Source: LMUY01 sp965199555 (GTDB taxonomy: Bacteria > Pseudomonadota > Alphaproteobacteria > Acetobacterales > Acetobacteraceae). From it: a stretch of 64,000 nucleotides of DNA. The notes beneath the pieces were generated by a model. That model saw only the letters and a program-made list of their open reading frames with translations, was not told the origin of the DNA and did not search any database. Of the stretch, positions 58,847 through 64,000 are shown in pieces. Within the stretch, counting starts at the first letter, position 1, and each line of letters opens with the position of its first letter. The DNA lies in the NCBI GenBank assembly GCA_965199555.1, contig CBDASJ010000016.1, positions 62,001-126,000 on the forward strand. Reading direction: 5' to 3'. The translations under genes were made by a program, and so were the position numbers.

Positions 58847-60213
58847 GGCCAAACGGGTGCGTTGTGTCCCAGCGGCACGGCGGGCCGGTGCCAGCGCGCC
58901 GGCGTCTCGGACAGCACGGCGGCGGGGGCCAAATGGGTGAGCCGCCCGGTTGGGGAGGCGGACTCCATCATGAACGGCGCCAGGTCGTCCGATGAAAGTT
59001 CGGCCGCACCCTTGGCCGGGTCGACCGACCCAAGACCGCGTATCCAGTGCCCGGCACCGGCCAGGGACAGGCGGACCAGCCAGCTCCCCCCTTCCGTCGC
59101 CCGGCGGCCCAACGCCACCATGGCGCCATACGCCATGAGGTAGCCCGCCACATAATCCTGCGGCGAGGCAGGCAAGAAGGCCGGCTGAGACCCGGCGCTG
59201 GTGAACGCCATGCCATTGGCGGACTGCACCACCGTGTCGTAGCCGCGCCGGTCGCGCCACGGCCCCTCATGGCCCCAGGCGCTAAGCGTGACGTAGACGA
59301 TGCCGGGGCGCAGGGCCGCCAGTTCCTCCGGGCCGAAGCCGTGGGACGCCAGCGCGCCAGGCCGGTACGCCTGGCAGAACACGTCGGATTGCCGGATCAG
59401 CCCGCGAAGCGTTTCCGCCTGCGCCGGGTTGCGGAAATCCAGGAAGGTCGACAGCTTGCCGAGCCCGGTGTCGAGATCGAACATGCCTGAATCCGGCAGG
59501 TCGGCGCGCGCGACCCGCATGACCTCGGCCCCATGCTCGGCCAAGGTACGCGCACCGGTTGGGCCGGCCAGGACGCGCGTCATGTCCAGGGCGCGAATGC
59601 CGGAGAGCGGGCGATCACCCGCCGGCAATGGCGCGGGCGGCGCATCGCCGATGCGGCTAATTTCCATCAGCGGCATGCCAGCGACGGTGGCGGCCTGTGG
59701 CGTCGCGTCCCACTCCGCCTCACTGCGGATCAGCGCGCCGCAGCCCCCGGCGGCGAAAAGCGCGTCCTCCAACGCCAGACCATCCCATGCCGCCGCCTTC
59801 GCCGCGACCGACGCACGGGTCGGCTCCGCACCCAAGACCCCGATGTTGCGATCGCGCAGGTTGTGGAAGTTGCAATGCAGGTAGACCCAGCGGCCGTCCT
59901 TGACCTGGTAGAAACCAGTCACCGCGTCGCGCGGACGCGCCGGGGCGGCGCCGTCGATCTTGAGGTAGTGATTGCTGCGCATCGCGCCGGTGGCATGCCG
60001 CCCGTCCACCGTGACGCGCTGCCGCCGCCCGGTCCGCATGGCCCACAATTCGGCGGCGGCGAGCCCAGAGGCAGCGATCGCGGCCGCCCCCGCCTCTGAG
60101 AGGCGGTAGCGCGTGGCGAGGACCGGATCCGACACGTCCAGATCGACGTCGGAGGGGCCAGGGTCCGGCATCCCGCCAAGTCGGGCCAGGTGCAACATGG
60201 ACGTTGGGATCAT
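58843..60213 (-). CDS. Family III CoA-transferase (CaiB/BaiF), halves in swapped order
   Basis: A 456-residue protein with CaiB-family sequence in permuted order. The sequence that usually closes the family, VTGFYQVKDGRWVYLHC, lies near residues 98-115; the usual N-terminal start, GIRALDMTRVLAGPTGARTL followed by AEHGAEVMRV, comes only at about 215. RPGALASHGFGPEEL and GYDTVVQSANGMAFTSAG follow, and the candidate catalytic Asp lies in ASPQDYVAGYLMAYGAM (near 365). It would move CoA from an acyl-CoA to a carboxylic acid. ATG 60213 overlaps the MmgE/PrpD stop by four bases; GTG 60237 is an alternative. Confidence 0.85.
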   Translation of the reverse strand: MIPTSMLHLARLGGMPDPGPSDVDLDVSDPVLATRYRLSEAGAAAIAASGLAAAELWAMRTGRRQRVTVDGRHATGAMRSNHYLKIDGAAPARPRDAVTGFYQVKDGRWVYLHCNFHNLRDRNIGVLGAEPTRASVAAKAAAWDGLALEDALFAAGGCGALIRSEAEWDATPQAATVAGMPLMEISRIGDAPPAPLPAGDRPLSGIRALDMTRVLAGPTGARTLAEHGAEVMRVARADLPDSGMFDLDTGLGKLSTFLDFRNPAQAETLRGLIRQSDVFCQAYRPGALASHGFGPEELAALRPGIVYVTLSAWGHEGPWRDRRGYDTVVQSANGMAFTSAGSQPAFLPASPQDYVAGYLMAYGAMVALGRRATEGGSWLVRLSLAGAGHWIRGLGSVDPAKGAAELSSDDLAPFMMESASPTGRLTHLAPAAVLSETPARWHRPAVPLGHNAPVWP

Positions 60214-61589
60214 GGCGTTGATCCATTCGTCTGACACAGGGCAAGCAGCGGCGCGAGGCTCGGCTGCTTGTCCAACTCACTCACAAACGCGAGGATCTGC
60301 CGCGCCCGGTTGGCCCCGAGAACAGGACTCGCAAGTCCCATGAACTTCGCCTCGGCGGAGGCATCGTCCATCGGACGCTCCCGATCGCCGAACGGGATTT
60401 CCTCGGTCGCCTGGATGGTGCGGCCATCATGGAACAGCACCTCGACAGCGCCGGGACGGCCGGCAGGGAAGCGCCGGTCGAACTCGGGATCGGCAACCGG
60501 CTCGACCAGCCGGGTCAAGCGCAGCACCTCGGGGTCTCGGTAGCGCCCGGCGTGGAACTGTGCTTCCGTTAGGGTGCCGTCCAGCAGCGCCATCGCCACG
60601 CAGGACGGCAGGCTATGGTCCGCCGTTTCCCGGTTCATCGGATCGAACTTGTCCGGGTCGGCGGCACGGGCCAGGGTTTCGTGTCGGACGCGGGAGCGGA
60701 TGGCGGAAATCTCACTCCAGCGGCCGGCGATGTCCGAATGAAGGCGGGCGGCAGCGGCGACGGGCGCCTGCAGCGCGTACTGGATCGGATACTGCTTAAG
60801 GCTAACCTGCTCGAGCCGCCAGGATTCATGGTCGAGCGCGAAGGCCGAAACGGCTTCCGCTCGGCCAGCCGTCTTCTCGAACAGCCACTCATAGGCGGAG
60901 AGCGGCCCGGTGAACCCCTGGCCAGCCAACCGCGCGGCCATCAAGCTATCCGCCGCACCGAACGGATAGCCAATGGTCTTGGCCATGCTGAGCTTGCCCT
61001 TGGACAACGCCCCCAGCGTCAGGCTCCGCATGCCGGCCAGGACGCTGCCATGCGCCATGACGGCTGCCGTCTGGCCCCACGCCTTGCCGGCGACGAACGG
61101 GACCACGAAGCCGGCTGCGCTGACATGATGGAAACCACGATCCTGAAAGGAAAAAGCGTCGCAAAGCCGGATTTGCACTTCATAGCCGGCGGTGATCGCC
61201 TCGATCAGCGCGCGTCCGCCGCCGCCCGCCTCCTCGACGCAGGCGATGGCGACGGGGATGTTCTCCGCCGGGTGGCAAACGTCGCGCGACCAGTAGACGT
61301 CGAGGAAGTCGAGGTAGCGGACCAGCGCACCGTTGATCATCGTGGCGGCTTCGGCAGTCGTCCGGCGTCCGCTGCCGAACAGCGTGGCACCCGACGCACC
61401 TGGTGCGACCTCCGCCGCCAAAGGCTGCAACATGGCGACTGGCTTAGCCCCCAGCGCACCCAGGCCACAGCCGACCGCGTCCAGGGTCAGGCGCTTGACG
61501 GCAACGACCGTTTTGGGCGGCAGGCGATCATAGGTGATCCCGTCGACGAAGTCCGCAATCTGCACCGCGAGCGGTGCGATGCCTGCCAT
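60210..61589 (-). CDS. MmgE/PrpD family protein (first copy)
   Basis: A 459-residue protein of the 2-methylcitrate dehydratase/aconitate decarboxylase family. TYDRLPPKTVVAVKRLTLDAVGCGLGALG opens it, FLDVYWSRDVCHPAENIPVAIACVEEAGG holds the His/Asp pocket, and SKGKLSMAKTIGYPFGAADSLMAARLAGQGFTGP is the central signature; the C-terminal lid follows from about 275. It would dehydrate or decarboxylate a tri- or dicarboxylate. Start ATG at 61589 overlaps the PrpF stop. Confidence 0.92.
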   Translation of the reverse strand: MAGIAPLAVQIADFVDGITYDRLPPKTVVAVKRLTLDAVGCGLGALGAKPVAMLQPLAAEVAPGASGATLFGSGRRTTAEAATMINGALVRYLDFLDVYWSRDVCHPAENIPVAIACVEEAGGGGRALIEAITAGYEVQIRLCDAFSFQDRGFHHVSAAGFVVPFVAGKAWGQTAAVMAHGSVLAGMRSLTLGALSKGKLSMAKTIGYPFGAADSLMAARLAGQGFTGPLSAYEWLFEKTAGRAEAVSAFALDHESWRLEQVSLKQYPIQYALQAPVAAAARLHSDIAGRWSEISAIRSRVRHETLARAADPDKFDPMNRETADHSLPSCVAMALLDGTLTEAQFHAGRYRDPEVLRLTRLVEPVADPEFDRRFPAGRPGAVEVLFHDGRTIQATEEIPFGDRERPMDDASAEAKFMGLASPVLGANRARQILAFVSELDKQPSLAPLLALCQTNGSTP

Positions 61590-62722
61590 CAAGCAGCATC
61601 CCGGAAGTCGGCGCTTTGGATATAGGCGAAGCCTTCCATCAGACGCCGGGCGGTGCGGGAGTACGACGCCTCGGCAAGCGTGCCGTCCGGATTGAGGCTC
61701 AAGCGCACCGGGAATATGCCGGTGGGATGCCCGATGCGGACAACGCCGTCCGTGATCGGGCTCGAAACCTCATGCACGATGGTTCCGGGAATGCTGGCCG
61801 CCGCGGCGGTGCAGACGGCACCGGTAGAGGCGAAGGCCTTGTGCAGCTTGGGCGGCGGCCCGATCACCCGCCGGGCGACGAAGTTCATCGACTCGACCGT
61901 CATCGTCTCCTTGGTCAAGTAGTTCGTGTAAGGTTGCGGCCGCGCCACTGCGACAGGCGTTGGAAGCCGTGATTTCGGGCCTAACCCGACCGCGATGGCC
62001 GCGGCCTTCCGGATGGCCCAGAAGCGGTCGAGGATGTCGGCCGTGAACTGATCCGGTCCCTCCGTCCCGGTGATGCCAACCTCCTCCGCATGGAAGTAGC
62101 AGGTCGCCTTCGCGACATCGACGATGGAGATCGTGACCGCCCGTCCGAGTTCTGGGACGAAGATGTCGTCGCGGGGATTGCCGGTGGGAAGCAGCTTGCC
62201 GGTCGTGGCGCCGACCGTGCCGGAATAGTCCATGCGGATTTCCGCCCCGGTGCCCGGCACGCCGGCGATGGCGTAGGGGCCCGCCACGGCAGGCCTGCCG
62301 TTGCGCACCGGCACCCGGGCGATCAGCATCTGCTTGGAATTGGTGTTGAAGATGCGCACCACCGTTTCCGGCTCCTGTGGCAGGACGTAGCCAGCCTCGA
62401 TGGCATACACCCCCACCGCCGCAGAAAGATTGCCGCAGTTGCCGGTCAGCGCGACATACGCCTCGTCGATGCCGACCTGGCCAAAGGTGTAGGTCACGTC
62501 GGCATCGTAGGCCCGACCGGGGCCGATGATGCAGATCTTGCTGGTCAGCGGGTCGGCGCCGCCCAACCCGTCGATCTGGCGTGGGTCTGGACTGCCCATC
62601 ACCGCCAGGATCATGCGTTCGCGCAGCGCTGGGTCGGTGGGCAGGTCGGTCTCTGAGAAAAATACGCCCTTGCTGGTGCCGCCACGCATCATCACGATCT
62701 TTACCGGCGTCAATTCGGCCAT
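61589..62722 (-). CDS. prpF: PrpF-family isomerase/tautomerase
   Basis: A 377-residue diaminopimelate-epimerase-fold protein. MMRGGTSKGVFFSETDLP (residues 11-28) and ALTGNCGNLSAAVGVYAIEAG (near 91-111, Cys candidate base) are PrpF/4-oxalomesaconate tautomerase hallmarks; GLGPKSRLP and the late HPTGIFPVRL complete it. It moves a double bond or flips cis/trans in an aconitate-like acid. Between enoyl-CoA hydratase and MmgE/PrpD, it fits methylaconitate-like chemistry. Its start is nine bases from the hydratase stop. Confidence 0.9.
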   Translation of the reverse strand: MAELTPVKIVMMRGGTSKGVFFSETDLPTDPALRERMILAVMGSPDPRQIDGLGGADPLTSKICIIGPGRAYDADVTYTFGQVGIDEAYVALTGNCGNLSAAVGVYAIEAGYVLPQEPETVVRIFNTNSKQMLIARVPVRNGRPAVAGPYAIAGVPGTGAEIRMDYSGTVGATTGKLLPTGNPRDDIFVPELGRAVTISIVDVAKATCYFHAEEVGITGTEGPDQFTADILDRFWAIRKAAAIAVGLGPKSRLPTPVAVARPQPYTNYLTKETMTVESMNFVARRVIGPPPKLHKAFASTGAVCTAAAASIPGTIVHEVSSPITDGVVRIGHPTGIFPVRLSLNPDGTLAEASYSRTARRLMEGFAYIQSADFRDAA

Positions 62723-62731
62723 TCGATCCTC

Positions 62732-63511
62732 CTATGCACCACGCCAGTGCGGCGGGCGCTTCTCCGTGAACGCGCGGCGCCCCTCCACACGGTCCTCGGT
62801 GTTGCGGAGGATGCCCCACAACAACCGCTCGACCTCAAGCGCCTGGTCCTCACCCATGGACTGGCCCAGCGAGGCCGCCATCTTCGTTGCGCGCACCGCC
62901 AGCGGGGCGTTGCGACAAATCTCGCCCGCGATCCGCATGGCGGCCGGCATCAGCTCATCCGGTGCGAATAGGTCGCTGACCAAGCCGACGCGATGCGCCT
63001 CCGCCGCATCCATGCGCTGGCCGGTCAGCAGCATCTTCATGGCAACGGCGTGCGGCACCGCGCGCAGCAATCGCACGGACCCGCCGCCCCCCACCATGCT
63101 GCCGACCCGCACCTCGGACTGCGAAAAGACGGCGGTCGTGGAGGCGATGCGGATGTCGCAGGCTAGGGCCAACTCCAGCCCGCCCCCGAAGGCGTAACCG
63201 TTCACGGCAGCAATCACCGGCTTCCAAACGCCTTGCAGGGGTCGCCAAAGCTCGTCCGGCAAGGTTCCGGCGAAATGCGTGCGCGCGAAGCTCTCGTCGG
63301 GCGGGTTGGTCTTGCCCAAATCGGCGCCGGTGCAGAACGCTTTCTCGCCGGTGCCGGTCAGGATGGCGACCCAGGCGTCGTCGTTGCTGCGGAAATCCTC
63401 CCAGGCGGCTCGCAACTCGGCCCGGGTCTCGGGATCGATCGAGTTGAGCTTTTCAGGGCGGTCGATGCGGATCGTCAGGATCCGGTCCTGTAACTCGGCG
63501 ATAAGGGCCAT
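62732..63511 (-). CDS. Enoyl-CoA hydratase/isomerase
   Basis: A 259-residue crotonase-fold enzyme. The oxyanion-hole strands FCTGADLG (near residue 60) and VNGYAFGGGLELALACDIRIA (near 105-125) are intact. The Glu pair of classic hydratase is partly kept (RVGSMVGGGGSVRLLRAV). It hydrates or isomerises an enoyl-CoA. Start ATG at 63511 lies three bases after the preceding gene's stop. Confidence 0.92.
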   Translation of the reverse strand: MALIAELQDRILTIRIDRPEKLNSIDPETRAELRAAWEDFRSNDDAWVAILTGTGEKAFCTGADLGKTNPPDESFARTHFAGTLPDELWRPLQGVWKPVIAAVNGYAFGGGLELALACDIRIASTTAVFSQSEVRVGSMVGGGGSVRLLRAVPHAVAMKMLLTGQRMDAAEAHRVGLVSDLFAPDELMPAAMRIAGEICRNAPLAVRATKMAASLGQSMGEDQALEVERLLWGILRNTEDRVEGRRAFTEKRPPHWRGA

Positions 63512-63514
63512 GCG

Positions 63515-64000
63515 TCACTCCCTCGCTAGCTTTGCAGCCAAGGCCGGCACCGATGCGGCCTCCTCGATGGCGCGCCACTCGGTGAACAGCGCCAGCCCCG
63601 CCTCTACCGATAGGCCGGCCTGCCGACCGCAGCCGACGAATTTATGCTCAAGGTCGGCCCAGGTCAGTTCCAACTCGGGCGACCCGCGCGGCTTGTCCAC
63701 CCGCTGCGTCCTGCTCGCGCCATCCCGCCGCTGCATTGTCACCACCACATGGCCCAGCGTGCCGGCGCTGCGAACCAGCGGCTTGTCGTCGCCACCCAGG
63801 CACTCCGGATCCTCCAGCGCGCGGACCCGGGGATACAGGGCTGCCAATTCCGGGCGGTTGACCGCCTCGTCGCTGAAGGTGCCAAGGTCGTAGTGGTCGC
63901 CCAACACGGCGGTGGCGAGCACGTAGTCCATGCTGAACTTGCCCTCCAACCCGGTGGTTGCGCGTCGTTTCAGCAATGGCCGGAACACGCCGGGCGCCAC
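63515..64000 (-). CDS. MmgE/PrpD family protein (second copy), N-terminus cut by window edge
   Basis: About 161 C-terminal residues of a second MmgE/PrpD protein; its start lies right of the window. GLEGKFSMDYVLATAVL (the F-S-x-D-Y region), RAGTLGHVVVT-like strands and the closing four-helix tail (LEHKFVGCGRQAGLSVE) identify the C-terminal domain. It is first among the visible operon genes and is not a fragment of the other copy: it differs from it at most positions. Two copies in one operon suggest two different acids or two steps. Confidence 0.85.
   Translation of the reverse strand: MAPGVFRPLLKRRATTGLEGKFSMDYVLATAVLGDHYDLGTFSDEAVNRPELAALYPRVRALEDPECLGGDDKPLVRSAGTLGHVVVTMQRRDGASRTQRVDKPRGSPELELTWADLEHKFVGCGRQAGLSVEAGLALFTEWRAIEEAASVPALAAKLARE

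Overview
The window is chromosomal DNA of a GC-rich alphaproteobacterium. The gene set points to the Rhodospirillales/Acetobacteraceae: ChvG/ChvI-type two-component system, alphaproteobacterial AddAB, a tsaE-murU-addB-addA-trxA block, and many Bug-type periplasmic receptors. The taxon is inferred from gene content and base composition only; there is no rRNA gene to anchor it. No phage, plasmid functions or CRISPR array were seen.

Layout, left to right. (1) 1-9.6 kb, all minus strand: an envelope/secretion block with a cut glycosyltransferase, a protein with ChW-like repeats, a large TPR-GT2-GT4 fused glycosyltransferase, a Sel1-repeat protein, and a type I secretion pair (HlyD-like adaptor and ABC ATPase with a cysteine-less C39-like domain). 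(2) 9.7-15.7 kb: a GNAT acetyltransferase with a decayed second copy behind it, polA (proofreading site apparently lost), a zinc-finger protein, a lipoprotein hydrolase, tRNA-Arg(CCG), a DUF1003 gene and a partial 3' copy of that tRNA. (3) 15.8-23.9 kb: a REPIN-like repeat, an amino-acid ABC permease and receptor, metX facing a chorismate mutase-hisC-tyrosine dehydrogenase operon, a polyprenyl sugar-phosphate transferase and metW. (4) 23.9-34.3 kb: arfB, a short histidine-kinase-like protein divergent from a DUF6502-DUF5666 pair, a HugZ-like protein, chvI-chvG, a broken DUF4160/DUF2442 pair, glutathione peroxidase, an AI-2E exporter, then a frameshifted AlgF-like gene with an SGNH hydrolase and a 42-residue lipoprotein. 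(5) 34.3-44.2 kb: housekeeping genes clpP, ferredoxin-NADP reductase, tsaE, murU, addB, addA and trxA, mostly overlapping by four bases. (6) 44.2-55.8 kb: NIPSNAP protein, a Tat-exported GH10 xylanase, an NMT1-like receptor, and a minus-strand operon of LysR, two Bug receptors, a SnoaL-like protein, TctB and TctA, divergent from a flavin monooxygenase and an MFS transporter. (7) 55.8-64 kb: tRNA-Gly(GCC), an IS3 fossil, and a seven-gene minus-strand catabolic operon (MmgE/PrpD, enoyl-CoA hydratase, PrpF, second MmgE/PrpD, CoA-transferase, D-2-hydroxyacid dehydrogenase, periplasmic receptor) that runs off the right edge.

The right third reads as accessory carbon catabolism: receptors and TctAB take up an organic acid, a flavin monooxygenase oxidises a substrate, and the last operon could activate, isomerise and hydrate a branched di- or tricarboxylate. 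That pathway is inference. Three genes (DUF4160, AlgF-like, MFS) carry single-base frame changes, at least two at homopolymers, so either assembly error or recent decay is involved.
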